The translations under genes and the position numbers were made by a program. Below, piece by piece: positions 53,623 to 62,639 of a stretch of DNA of 64,000 nucleotides; the first letter of the stretch is position 1; the number at the start of each line of letters is the position of its first letter. This DNA comes from Candidatus Hydrogenedentota bacterium (GTDB taxonomy: Bacteria; Hydrogenedentota; Hydrogenedentia; Hydrogenedentales; JAEUWI01): contig JACPGE010000016.1 in NCBI GenBank assembly GCA_016182605.1, forward strand, positions 1 to 64,000, read 5' to 3'. The notes under the pieces are model-generated. The model was not told the origin of the DNA and ran no database searches. It saw nothing but the letters and a program-made list of their open reading frames with translations.

Positions 53623-55350
53623 TCAGGGCTCCTGGCGCCAGCGACCGAAGAAGAAGAGGATGCAGGTGGCGTAGAACAGGATGAGCAGGTCTCCAATGTA
53701 GCGGAAGAAGTCCGCAATGGGGTTGCCCATGCCGGCGTTGCAGCCAGAGGGGGTGTTGGCGTCTATATACTCCTCGAGTTCGTCCTGGGAGATGGTCCCG
53801 CCATCCCCGCCGCTCAGTGCTTCAAAGACTTCCATGGTCACGGTCGGATCGAACGCGACGACTTCCTCGAAGCTGAGGGCGCCGTCCGCATTGGTGTCAA
53901 TCGCTGTGAAGTTCTCCACAAGCGATTCCGCCAATTGAACTATCGGATTCTCGCCTTCGCCTTCGCCTTCACCTTCACCTTCACCTTCGCCTTCACCTTC
54001 ACCTTCGCCTTCACCCTCGCCTTCACCTTCACCCTCACCCTCACCCTCGCCTTCACCTTCGCCTTCACCTTCACCTTCACCTTCGCCTTCACCTTCACCT
54101 TCACCTTCACCCTCGCCTTCACCCTCGCCTTCACCCTCGCCTTCACCCTCGCCTTCGCCTTCACCTTCACCTTCACCTTCTCCTTCTCCTTCTCCTTCTC
54201 CTTCTCCTTCGCCTTCGCCTTCGCCTTCACCTTCACCTTCACCTTCACCTTCACCCTCGCCTTCACCTTCACCTTCACCTTCACCTTCACCTTCACCTTC
54301 ACCTTCACCTTCACCTTCACCTTCACCTTCACCTTCGCCTTCGCCTTCGCCTTCGCCTTCGCCTTCACCTTCGCCTTCACCTTCACCTTCGCCTTCGCCT
54401 TCACCACTTACCATATGCATGGTGGAATCGGTGCTGGCGCGGTAGTTGTCATCGCCGCTGTAGTTGGCGGTGAGATCGTGGGTGCCCAGGCTGAGTGCGG
54501 TGGTCATAAAGGTGGCGACACCGGTACCGTCCACCACCGCGGCGGCGGTCAAAATGCCGTCAATATCGGAACTGATTGCCACGGTGCCGGTGGGAGTGGG
54601 ACCCATGGAGAGCGGGGTAATCGTGGCGGTGAGTGTTGCGGATTCGCCGAATATGGACGGAGTGGGCGTAATCAAGAGGGTGGTCAGGGTATCGGCGATG
54701 ACGTCCGCGAAGAAGGAATCACTGTTGTTGGCGGGGTCCGGATCGTTCGTGGTGCTTTCCGCCGTGGCGCCGGTGATGATGGAGGCGTCAGTCAAGGGGG
54801 CGTCCGCCGTTACGGTAATTTCGCAGACGGCCTGTGCAGCGGCGGCGAGGGTGCCCACGTTGAGCTGGAAGAGGTTTCCGGATGCGCTGCCCACGCCGCA
54901 GGTGTCGCTCTGGTAATTCAGCGCGGCATCCAACTGCACGGCGATGAGGGTGTTCAATGCGTCGTCCGGGCCCAGGTTGGTGAGGGTCAGGGTGTAGACA
55001 AAGGTTTCGCCGTCGGCGATGGGCTCGGCGGTGGTGTCAATATCAAGCTGAAGGTCAGCGGTGGGCACAGCGGTTACGGTGGCGTCGTTTGGTGCGCCGG
55101 TATCGGGGTCGTCGGTCAGGGCGGTGGTGAAATTGTCTCCGGAGAGCGTCCCCTGGACGGAGACGGCATTGTCGCCCGCGGGCAGCGAGGAGTCGACGGT
55201 GGCCTGGAAGATCACTGTGACTTCGACGCCCGGCGGGAGATCGCCGAGGAGGGATTGAATGGTTTCGCCGGAGGCGAAGGCCAAAGAAGGTGCGAATACG
55301 GCGATGAGGAGGGCCACGAGGAAATTCGTGAAGGGGTGATAGTTTCGCAT
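53623..55350 (-). CDS. Secreted protein with 76 Gly-Glu dipeptides, EF-hand and C-terminal anchor
   Basis: 575 residues. Sec signal ([19 protein letters not shown]), then two DUF11/Ig-like beta domains ([17 protein letters not shown] .. [26 protein letters not shown] .. DLTANYSG), then a strictly alternating (Gly-Glu)76 segment, then an EF-hand ([12 protein letters not shown], intact 12-residue loop) with a second degenerate one, and a C-terminal anchor [26 protein letters not shown], hydrophobic, RWR. The ATG at 55350 lies 4 bases after the stop of the 2088-residue gene, so both share a transcript. Acidic linker plus EF-hand suggests Ca binding at the cell surface. Confidence 0.8.
   Translation of the reverse strand: MRNYHPFTNFLVALLIAVFAPSLAFASGETIQSLLGDLPPGVEVTVIFQATVDSSLPAGDNAVSVQGTLSGDNFTTALTDDPDTGAPNDATVTAVPTADLQLDIDTTAEPIADGETFVYTLTLTNLGPDDALNTLIAVQLDAALNYQSDTCGVGSASGNLFQLNVGTLAAAAQAVCEITVTADAPLTDASIITGATAESTTNDPDPANNSDSFFADVIADTLTTLLITPTPSIFGESATLTATITPLSMGPTPTGTVAISSDIDGILTAAAVVDGTGVATFMTTALSLGTHDLTANYSGDDNYRASTDSTMHMVSGEGEGEGEGEGEGEGEGEGEGEGEGEGEGEGEGEGEGEGEGEGEGEGEGEGEGEGEGEGEGEGEGEGEGEGEGEGEGEGEGEGEGEGEGEGEGEGEGEGEGEGEGEGEGEGEGEGEGEGEGEGEGEGEGEGEGEGEGEGEGEGEGEGEGEGENPIVQLAESLVENFTAIDTNADGALSFEEVVAFDPTVTMEVFEALSGGDGGTISQDELEEYIDANTPSGCNAGMGNPIADFFRYIGDLLILFYATCILFFFGRWRQEP
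53950..54405. repeat. Hexamer-type repeat encoding (Gly-Glu)76
   Basis: 456 bases of GGN-GAR codons (read on the minus strand). Third positions vary (GGT, GGC, GGA; mostly GAA, some GAG), so the DNA is a degenerate six-base repeat rather than a perfect one. Two or more other frames also stay open over it, producing Ala/Phe/Thr and Lys/Val/Ala-rich shadow frames. Confidence 0.9.
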
Positions 55351-55354
55351 GATA

Positions 55355-58300
55355 TTACTCAGCCCCATCGTTGGATTGCGCGGATTGGATATGTTGGTCA
55401 GTGGGGCCGGTATCGGGTGGTGGACCGCTGCCGCTCTCATTGAATGGTGATGGCAAGCGGCGTTCTCCGACGGTGAGCCCTCCATGCATCAGATCGTCGC
55501 GGGCATCGGTGGTGTAGCTATCGTCGAGGCCGAGCGCGTGGCCCATTTCGTGCATGATGGCGGAGAGCAGGTCCATGCGCCCGGCGGAGTCAAGTTCAGG
55601 ACGTGCGTAGCGGCGCACAGCCGATCGGGCGTCGGGAAACTCGTTGTCGTCAAGCGGCGTTGGATCGATGAACCAGCCGTATCCGGCAGCATCCTCGTCG
55701 ATGATGATGTGGTACGGGGTGGCGGTGCCGAGATAGGAACCGGGCATGTCGGCGATTTCGAAACTAAGCGATCGAAGATGCGACACTTGTGTGGCGTTCA
55801 GACCATTGGCGGACCAGTGCGCGATCGCCGCCGCGGCCAGGGAGTCTAGCTCGGCCTGTGTGAGGACGTGCAAGCCGCCCAACTGCGCCGCGTCGACGCC
55901 GCCGGGCGCTGCGAGCAGCGGCAGAGGCGGGGCAGCGGCGCCAAAGGTCACCGTACCGCTGACACTGATTTGGGCAGACGTAACCGGATTGCCCCCCACG
56001 CTGTTGGCATCATCCAGCTCGTTGGCGTTGACGGCAGCACTTGGCGAAAGCTGGGTGACGTTTACTGTTCCCCCGGCGAGTTGCCGCAACCGCATCATGG
56101 TGCCGTCGCCCGCCTGTCCAGCAATGGAATCCGCATCGATGTTATTGTTCGAGATGCTGGCGTTAATGGTGCCCGGCGCCGTCGAATTGTTTTCTTGCAC
56201 AATAATGGCGCGGCTGTTGTCCACGTCGCTGATTACATTATTCCGGATGGTTACGTTTGTCGTGCGTGAGAAGGCTTGGGCGGCGATGCCGTGATTGACG
56301 TTGATGGCGGCAAAGTTGCTCATTTCCCGCACCGTGTTGCCATCGATAAGGACTGTCACAGGGTTCGACGTACTTGTGCTGCCTTCGTTCTGAACCCGTA
56401 TGCCGAAGCCCAGACTTGAGCCGGAGCCCGAAACCCCGGATGTGCCCACAATATTGTCTTGAAACTTTCCTGTCACGGTACCCGTGCTGCTTGCAGCGAC
56501 GAAGAGATTCAACCCGTGGGAACGATTCTCGGTGGCGGTATTGCCGTTGACATCAAAGTTGATGCTTCCACCCTGTGCCGCCGAGACGGATATCGCCGCG
56601 TTGTTGTCGGTAAAGGTCGCGCCGGATATGTTTGCGGTTACTGTGCCGCTCGTGCCGGAATGGTCGGCCTGTATGCCCGTCGCCGTGGTGCCATCTGGAT
56701 TGGCGTTGCCCGTGTACGTGCCGCCTGTGACGGTCAGCGTCATGACGGCGCTGCCCAGGGCGAGAAAATTGACGAGGTTGCCATGCGCATCGAGTGTATT
56801 GCTGTTGTTGCTTGAGATGGTATCGCCCGTCAATCTGAAGTCTGCGAGTGTGCCGGTGGAATTGCTGACCTGGAGCTCGAATTCCTTGTTGTTGCTGATG
56901 ACGCAATTGGTGAGGCCGGCCGGATTGGCGCCACCGCTGGCCGTGCCGGTAAGCTGATAGAAATCAACGCCGAGTTCGTCAGCATTCGAGGTCGTCAGAT
57001 CGCCGTTGTTACTGACCGACGTGCGCGTCATCTGGAATCCATTGACGGTGTGCCCGAACACGCCGCTGGCATTATTGCCCGTAATGTTCATGTAATCGAG
57101 CGAAACCTTGCTCGTGTTGCTCAGAAAGACCCCATTCGTTCCACTGATCACAAGGGATGTGACGCCATCGTAGGACAAGAGTGAGGGTTCGCTAAAGTCC
57201 CCGCCCTTGCCACTAATCGTTCCACCCGATCCATTGTTGGCCCCGCCGCCGTCGCCTGTGACCGATAATCCGCCGGTGCTGCCTGTGTTGATAAGTACGA
57301 TTCCGGGCGCAGAACCACCGGTGGACGTGACGGCTGTAAACACGAGGCCAGTGGCTCCAATCGTAGTGTTCTGGACGTTCACGGCCGCTGCGCCGCTACT
57401 GGAATTGATGCTGTTGTTGGCACCCGTTACGCTGATGGTGCCGCCGCCGGTGGCGTTGAAGCCTGTGGCGGAGGTGGTGTCGATGTCGAGGCCGCCACCG
57501 CCGAAGTTGACGGTGCCACCGGTATTGTTGGTGGTGAGGGTGACGGCCGCGTTGGCGCCCGTGTTCAAGGATTTAGTGGGGAAGTCGACATTGATGGCGC
57601 CGCCGTTGCTGTTGGCGACGCGGACGCCTTGTGCGGTGGAGGTGAGGGAGCCGGTTTGGAAGGTGACGGTGCCGCTGTCGTGGTTGTCGATGTCGATGGC
57701 GAAACCGGTGTTGTCGGAGATGGAGCCGCTGTAGGTGACGTTGGCGTTGCTGCTGCTGAGATTGAAGGCGGTACCGGTGGGGTTGATGATGGATGTGCTG
57801 GAACCGAAGCTGAAGGTGCCGCTGGAGCCGTTGAGGATATCGATGCCTGCGTCACCGCCATTGAGGGTTGTCGAACCGTTGAAGTTGTAGGAACTCGTGC
57901 TGTCGGCGTTGTCGAACTGGAGGCCGGTGCCATTCGAGGCGTTCAACGTGCCGTTGAAGGTGATGGCGCCGGTGGTGTGTCCGCCCGCGACGCTGACGAG
58001 GGCGCCGGCATTGCTCTTGGAGACGTCGCCCGCATAGGACAAGCTGACGGTGCCGCCGCTGACGTTGACCGCCGCGGAGGCTGCGGTGGTGCCGTTGATG
58101 CCCACGCCGCCGGAACTCACGTTCATGGCGCCGGTGACACCAACGAGGTTAATGCCGGAGCCCGGAGAACTGGAGGATTCGAGCACGTCGAAGGTGACGG
58201 TGTTGCCAAACGCGGCGCTGGTCGAGATGTTAATGGCGCCGCCGGTGCCGGTGAGGCTGAGGTTGTCAATCGTGACCGTGCCGGCCGCGCCGCCGCTGAT

Positions 58301-61300
58301 CTTGAAGAAGCCGGGGGTGTTGTTAATGTTGAAGCCGCGCAGGGTGTTGCCGCTGGCCAGGGTCACACCATGGCTGACGGCGGACGTGATAACCGGGCGC
58401 GTGCCCGCATTGAGCAGGGTAATCGTATCGACCACGAGGGCCACGCCGCCGCCTTCGAGGGTCTGGTTGTCGAGGAGGGTGATGCCGGTGGTGTAATCGG
58501 TGCCGGTGTTGGCGAGGTAGATGCGCTGACTGGTGGCGGGCTTGCCGGCACCGGCGCCGTTGGCGGCGTTGAAGTCTGCAACGGTGCGGAAGGGATTGGA
58601 GGTGACGCCGGTGCCGCCCGATCCGCCGCCCGTGTTGTTGATGAACCAGACGACGGTGCCGACGGTCATGGTGACGGTGGCGGGTGCGCTGGAGGCGACG
58701 CCGTCGGAGATTTGGTAGGTGAAGGTGTCGGAGCCGCTGAATCCTGCGGGGGGCGTGTAGGCGAAGGAGCCGTCGGCGAAGATACTGACGCTGCCGCCCT
58801 GGGTGGTGGCGCCTGCGCTGGCCACCACGCTGAGGCTGCCCGTAGCGGTGTCGGGATCGGAGGCGCCGTCTTCAAGGTTGAGCGTGCTGGTGACGGCGGG
58901 GGTGCCGGCCGCGCTTGCCGTGAGGCCGCCGGAATTGGCGACGAATTCGACGTTGCCCACGGTGGTCCCGGCCTGGGCTGCGGCGGTGGGCGCGTCGCTC
59001 ACACCGGCGATGTCGATGGTGACGGTGGCGGTATCGGTGCAGTCGCCGTCGGTGATGGTGTACGTGAAGGAATCCTGATCGGACTGGCCGGTGGCCAGGC
59101 CCTGGAAGACGGCGAGGGGATTGTAGGTGTAGTTGCCGTTGGCGAGGAGGGTGACCTGCGCGCCGGAGGGCAGGGCGGTGGCCACGCCGATGGCAACGCT
59201 GGAGCCGTTCAACTCACTCACGGTGATGCTGTCCCCCGTGTCGGGCTCGGTGTCGTTGGTGAACACGTCGCCCATGGCGTTCGTGTCTTCGTCGGTGCTG
59301 TCCGAGTCGTCATTGGCGGTCGGGCAGTCGTTCGCGCCGTTGATGGTGAGGGTAACCGTGGCGGTATCGGTGCAGGTGCCGTCGGAGAGGGTGTAGGCAA
59401 AGGTGTCGGAGTCCATGGCGCCTGCGGCGAGGGTTTCAAACTGGCCATTGGGATCGTAGGCGAAGGCGCCGTTGCTGTTGAGGGTGAGGAGGGCGCCGGA
59501 GGGGAGGGTGATTTCCATGCCCACGTTGCCGGCCACGCCGTTCACTTCGGTGATCGTGAGGGTGTTGGTGCTGTCGGGATCGGTGTCTGCGCCGCTGCCG
59601 TTGTCTACGAGGACATCGCCATTGAGCACGGTGTTCTCGCCGGTGGCGGCGGCATCGTCCTGGGCAGTGGGGCAGTCGTTCGCGCCGTTGATGGTGATGG
59701 TGACGGTGGCCGTGCCGGTGCAGTTGGTGTCGAAAATGGTGTAGGTGAAGTTGTCGGCGCCGGTCTCGGTGGCGGCGAGGCTGTTAAGGATGCCGTTGGG
59801 ATCGTAGGTGAAGGTGCCGTCGCTGTTGAGGGTGACCAGTGCGCCGGAGGGCAGGGCGGTGGCCATGCCGATGGCGGCGTTGGAGCCGTTCAGTTCGGTG
59901 ACCGTGAAGGTGTCGCCGGTGTCGGGGTCGCTGTCTGCGCCGCTGCCGTTGTCGTCGAGGACGTTGCCAGGCACGGTGCTCTTCTCGGCCACGCTGAAGG
60001 CATCATCCTTGCCGATGGGGCAGGTGTTCTCGCCTTTGATGGTGACGGTGACCGTGGCGGTGTCGGCGCAGGCGCCGTCGGAGAGGGTATAGGCGAAGGA
60101 GTCGGTGTCCGTGCCGGCATCGTCCAGGCTGTCGAAGACGCCGTTGGGATCGTAGGCGAAGGTGCCATTGGCGTTAAGGGTGAGGAGGGCGCCGGAGGTG
60201 AGGGTGATCTGGACGCCGATGCTGGCGGAGACGCCATCGACCTCGGTGACAGTGAGGGTGTTGCTGGTGTCGGTGTCGCTGTCCGCGCCGGAACCATTGT
60301 CCACGAGGACATCGCCGTTGAGGACGGCGGTCTCGGTGGTGTTCACGGCGTCGTCGGCCGCAACGGGGCAGTCGTTTTCGCCGTTGATGGTGGCGGTGAC
60401 GGTGGCAATGTCGGTGCAGGTGCCATCGGAGACGGTGTAGGTGAAGGAATCCGTGTCGCTTTCGCCGGCGGCGAGCGCTTCAAACTGGCCGTTGGGATCG
60501 TAGGTGAAGGTGCCGTCGCTGTTTTGGGTGAGCACCGCGCTGGAGGGCAGGGTGATGCCCATGCCGACGTCGCCCGCGACCCCGTTGACCTCCGTGATGG
60601 TGAGGGCGTTGGTGGTATCGGGGTCGCTGTCCGCGCCGCTGCCATTGTCAATCAATACGTCGCCGGCTGTCGCGGCGCTTTCGTTCACTGAGACGGCGTC
60701 GTCCTGCGCAACGGGGCAGTTGTTTTCGCCGTTGATGGTGAGGGTGACGGTGGCTGCGTCTTCGCAGAGGCCGTCGGAGAGGGTGTAACCGAAGGCGTCG
60801 GTGTCGCTTTCCCCCGCGGCGAGGCTGTCGAAGGCGCCGTTGGGATCGTAGCTGTAGGCGCCATCGCTGTTGAGGGTGAGGAGCGCGCCGGAAGGCAGGA
60901 CAATGCCACTGCCTACATCCGCGGAGTCCCCGTTCACTTTGGTGACGGTCAGGGTGGCGCCCGCATCGGCGTCCGAGTCCGCGCCATTGCCGTTGTCGCT
61001 GAGGACATTGCCCATGCTGGTGGCGGATTCATTGAGCGCCGCGGCGTCATCCTGCGCGATGGGGCAGGTGTTGACCAGCACGGTGACGAGGGCCTGGCGG
61101 GAGACGATGCCGTCGTTGTCTTCCACGGTGTAGCGGAAGGTGTCTGGGCCGGGGACGCCGGTGGAGGTGTAGGTGATAACGCCGGTGCCGGTGTCAATCG
61201 AGGTAGAGCCCGCAGTGGGGGCCTGGACGATCTGGACGGTTGCGGGCTGGAGGGTGCCGTCGACATCGCGGTCGTTGTCGAGGACGGGAATGGCGATCAT

Positions 61301-61621
61301 GCCGGCCTGGGCGACGCCTGCGGTATCGTCGAGGGCGATGGGGCCAATCTTGACGGAGCCTGGGACCAGGGTGAGGTTGCCGTCGAGGGGGACGGTGATC
61401 TGCATGGCCTGGGCATCCGCATCGCCGGAATTCTGGAGGATGACGGTGTACTCAATCGTGTCGCCGCGATCCACATGGCTGTCGCTGTCGGCGTCGGTCA
61501 CGAGGGCGTCGTCCAGGGTGGACTCGACGGCGGGCTGCGCGTAGGTGCTTGGGGCCCAGAGGGTTGCGGTTAGAAGCAGGGTGCCCAGCAGGCAGCGGCT
61601 GAAGGTGCGGGAAGAGGCCAT
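55355..61621 (-). CDS. Giant secreted adhesin-like protein: Ig-like repeats, beta-helix, C-terminal metzincin site
   Basis: 2088 residues; AAGGAG upstream of ATG 61621. Signal (LLGTLLLTATLWAPSTYAQP), a DUF11-like domain (VDRGDTIEYTVILQNSGDAD), then a linker unit followed by six ~112-residue cadherin/VCBS-like units each beginning C-P-x-A/G-x-D-D and holding a Cys before DxATVT, e.g. NDCPVAADDAV and DGTCTDIATVTATINGEN. Next a long Gly/Ser/Thr/Asn-rich region with the period of a parallel beta helix (about residues 970-1900). The last ~180 residues hold SAIMHEMGHALGLDDSYT with Met-turn DDLMHGG, a metzincin-type zinc site with Asp as third ligand, as in snapalysin. The operon continues with the Gly-Glu protein. 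Confidence 0.85.
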   Translation of the reverse strand: MASSRTFSRCLLGTLLLTATLWAPSTYAQPAVESTLDDALVTDADSDSHVDRGDTIEYTVILQNSGDADAQAMQITVPLDGNLTLVPGSVKIGPIALDDTAGVAQAGMIAIPVLDNDRDVDGTLQPATVQIVQAPTAGSTSIDTGTGVITYTSTGVPGPDTFRYTVEDNDGIVSRQALVTVLVNTCPIAQDDAAALNESATSMGNVLSDNGNGADSDADAGATLTVTKVNGDSADVGSGIVLPSGALLTLNSDGAYSYDPNGAFDSLAAGESDTDAFGYTLSDGLCEDAATVTLTINGENNCPVAQDDAVSVNESAATAGDVLIDNGSGADSDPDTTNALTITEVNGVAGDVGMGITLPSSAVLTQNSDGTFTYDPNGQFEALAAGESDTDSFTYTVSDGTCTDIATVTATINGENDCPVAADDAVNTTETAVLNGDVLVDNGSGADSDTDTSNTLTVTEVDGVSASIGVQITLTSGALLTLNANGTFAYDPNGVFDSLDDAGTDTDSFAYTLSDGACADTATVTVTIKGENTCPIGKDDAFSVAEKSTVPGNVLDDNGSGADSDPDTGDTFTVTELNGSNAAIGMATALPSGALVTLNSDGTFTYDPNGILNSLAATETGADNFTYTIFDTNCTGTATVTITINGANDCPTAQDDAAATGENTVLNGDVLVDNGSGADTDPDSTNTLTITEVNGVAGNVGMEITLPSGALLTLNSNGAFAYDPNGQFETLAAGAMDSDTFAYTLSDGTCTDTATVTLTINGANDCPTANDDSDSTDEDTNAMGDVFTNDTEPDTGDSITVSELNGSSVAIGVATALPSGAQVTLLANGNYTYNPLAVFQGLATGQSDQDSFTYTITDGDCTDTATVTIDIAGVSDAPTAAAQAGTTVGNVEFVANSGGLTASAAGTPAVTSTLNLEDGASDPDTATGSLSVVASAGATTQGGSVSIFADGSFAYTPPAGFSGSDTFTYQISDGVASSAPATVTMTVGTVVWFINNTGGGSGGTGVTSNPFRTVADFNAANGAGAGKPATSQRIYLANTGTDYTTGITLLDNQTLEGGGVALVVDTITLLNAGTRPVITSAVSHGVTLASGNTLRGFNINNTPGFFKISGGAAGTVTIDNLSLTGTGGAINISTSAAFGNTVTFDVLESSSSPGSGINLVGVTGAMNVSSGGVGINGTTAASAAVNVSGGTVSLSYAGDVSKSNAGALVSVAGGHTTGAITFNGTLNASNGTGLQFDNADSTSSYNFNGSTTLNGGDAGIDILNGSSGTFSFGSSTSIINPTGTAFNLSSSNANVTYSGSISDNTGFAIDIDNHDSGTVTFQTGSLTSTAQGVRVANSNGGAINVDFPTKSLNTGANAAVTLTTNNTGGTVNFGGGGLDIDTTSATGFNATGGGTISVTGANNSINSSSGAAAVNVQNTTIGATGLVFTAVTSTGGSAPGIVLINTGSTGGLSVTGDGGGANNGSGGTISGKGGDFSEPSLLSYDGVTSLVISGTNGVFLSNTSKVSLDYMNITGNNASGVFGHTVNGFQMTRTSVSNNGDLTTSNADELGVDFYQLTGTASGGANPAGLTNCVISNNKEFELQVSNSTGTLADFRLTGDTISSNNSNTLDAHGNLVNFLALGSAVMTLTVTGGTYTGNANPDGTTATGIQADHSGTSGTVTANISGATFTDNNAAISVSAAQGGSINFDVNGNTATENRSHGLNLFVAASSTGTVTGKFQDNIVGTSGVSGSGSSLGFGIRVQNEGSTSTSNPVTVLIDGNTVREMSNFAAINVNHGIAAQAFSRTTNVTIRNNVISDVDNSRAIIVQENNSTAPGTINASISNNNIDADSIAGQAGDGTMMRLRQLAGGTVNVTQLSPSAAVNANELDDANSVGGNPVTSAQISVSGTVTFGAAAPPLPLLAAPGGVDAAQLGGLHVLTQAELDSLAAAAIAHWSANGLNATQVSHLRSLSFEIADMPGSYLGTATPYHIIIDEDAAGYGWFIDPTPLDDNEFPDARSAVRRYARPELDSAGRMDLLSAIMHEMGHALGLDDSYTTDARDDLMHGGLTVGERRLPSPFNESGSGPPPDTGPTDQHIQSAQSNDGAE

Positions 61622-62152
61622 GATCGCCGTACTCCTTGATGTCGCATGGGCTCCGGGGGGGCCTCAACTCTAGCACGAAATCGGAACCGGTTCAATAGAG
61701 GTGGCGGCCAAAAGAACTTTTCCTGGGGGGGAGGGGAGACTGGAGACTGGAGACTGGAGACTGGAGACTGGAGACTGGAGACTGGAGACTGGAGACTGGA
61801 GTCTGGCCAGGATCAGGAATCGTTTCTGTGGCTCAACCAATAGGTCCGGAACGAGCGCAATGTAGGCAGGGATTCGCGGTCCTTTGCCCTTCCCGAGGCT
61901 CAGGCCGTGGTATTCCTCACTTCGTTCGGAATGACAGGTGGCATTCGCTGTCATCTCGAACGCAGTGAGAGATCTCCTTCCCGGTCGTCGCTCAGGTTGG
62001 GGTATTCCTCACTTCGTTCGGAATGACAAGTGGCATTCGCTGTCATCTCGAACGCAGTGAGAGATCTCCTTCCCGGTCGTCGCTCAGGTTGGGGTATTCC
62101 TCACTTCGTTCGGAATGACAAGTGGCATCGGAATGACAAGTGGCATTCGCTG
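61622..62152. repeat. Tandem repeats between the giant gene and the GIY-YIG gene
   Basis: 530 bases with no supported gene. A 7-base repeat (GGAGACT, nine exact copies plus a variant GGAGTCT) spans 61734-61803. Three ~92-base units begin at about 61911 and each contains GAATGACA, a short linker, and TGTCATCTCGAACGCAGTGA followed by GAGATCTCCTTCC. The third unit carries an extra 18 bases (GGAATGACAAGTGGCATC duplicated). Confidence 0.8.
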
Positions 62153-62473
62153 TCATCTCGAACGCAGTGAGAGATCTCCTTCCCAGTCGTCGCTCAGGTC
62201 TCTCCACTCTGGGTTCATCGTGACAACCAGAGCGTCCTTTTTCTCCCTGCGCCATTTCTTGATTTCTTTTTCGCGCGCAATGGCCGCGTGGACATCGGAG
62301 GTTTCCTCAAAATATACCAATTTATCTACGTTGTACTTCGCCGTAAAGCCCGGCACTTGTTTGGTTTTGTGTTCATAGAGACGCCGTCGGAGATCGTTGG
62401 TCACCCCGACGTACATGACGTTGCCGTGCTTATTTGTCAGCAGGTAGACGTAGTAGTGATGGTCCCGAGGCAT
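62153..62473 (-). CDS. GIY-YIG nuclease domain protein
   Basis: 106 residues. The catalytic domain opens YYVYLLTNKHGNVMYVGVTN (GIY-YIG variant VYL..YVG), then DLRRRLYEHK and FEETSDVHAAIAREKEIKKW, the Arg and Glu segments of this family (UPF0213 type). These small nucleases may act on DNA, often as homing or repair enzymes. The C-terminal ~12 residues (DWEGDLSLRSR) and the stop come from the third copy of the flanking 92-base repeat, so the gene ends inside it. Start at 62473; a longer frame upstream has no ribosome site. Present as an accessory gene. Confidence 0.8.
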   Translation of the reverse strand: MPRDHHYYVYLLTNKHGNVMYVGVTNDLRRRLYEHKTKQVPGFTAKYNVDKLVYFEETSDVHAAIAREKEIKKWRREKKDALVVTMNPEWRDLSDDWEGDLSLRSR

Positions 62474-62639
62474 GAGATCTCTCCCTTCGGTCGAGATGAC
62501 AAGATTTGCCACTTTTGCACCAGCGGATTCAACTGTGTTCGGAATGACAGGGCGAGTGCGGGGTTGGGGTGCCGGCTTGGGTGGAGATCTCTCACTACGT
62601 TCGAGATGACAGGGGGGACCGAACCGGCATGGGCTCGCG
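62474..62639. repeat. Repeat-like non-coding space after the GIY-YIG gene
   Basis: 166 bases with units related to the 92-base repeat (GAGATCTCTC.. GAGATGACA, GGAATGACAGG), in the orientation seen in the upstream block. No gene. Confidence 0.5.

Noticed and set aside
53315-53674. Small plus-strand frame with ATG at 53336 and upstream AAAGGA
   Set aside because: Runs through the terminator hairpin and into the opposite gene; composition is Pro/Arg-rich and no domain is visible.
53608-55443. Long plus-strand open frame with Ala/Phe/Thr-rich sequence (611 codons)
   Set aside because: It is the shadow of the Gly-Glu repeat: a six-base repeat keeps several frames open. The minus-strand frame has a signal peptide, domains and a terminator.
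57629-60691. Plus-strand frame of about 1000 codons opposite the giant gene
   Set aside because: It is Gly/Val/Ala-rich with no domain. The minus-strand protein has a signal peptide, repeat structure, correct stop and ribosome site, and codon bias explains the open antisense frame.
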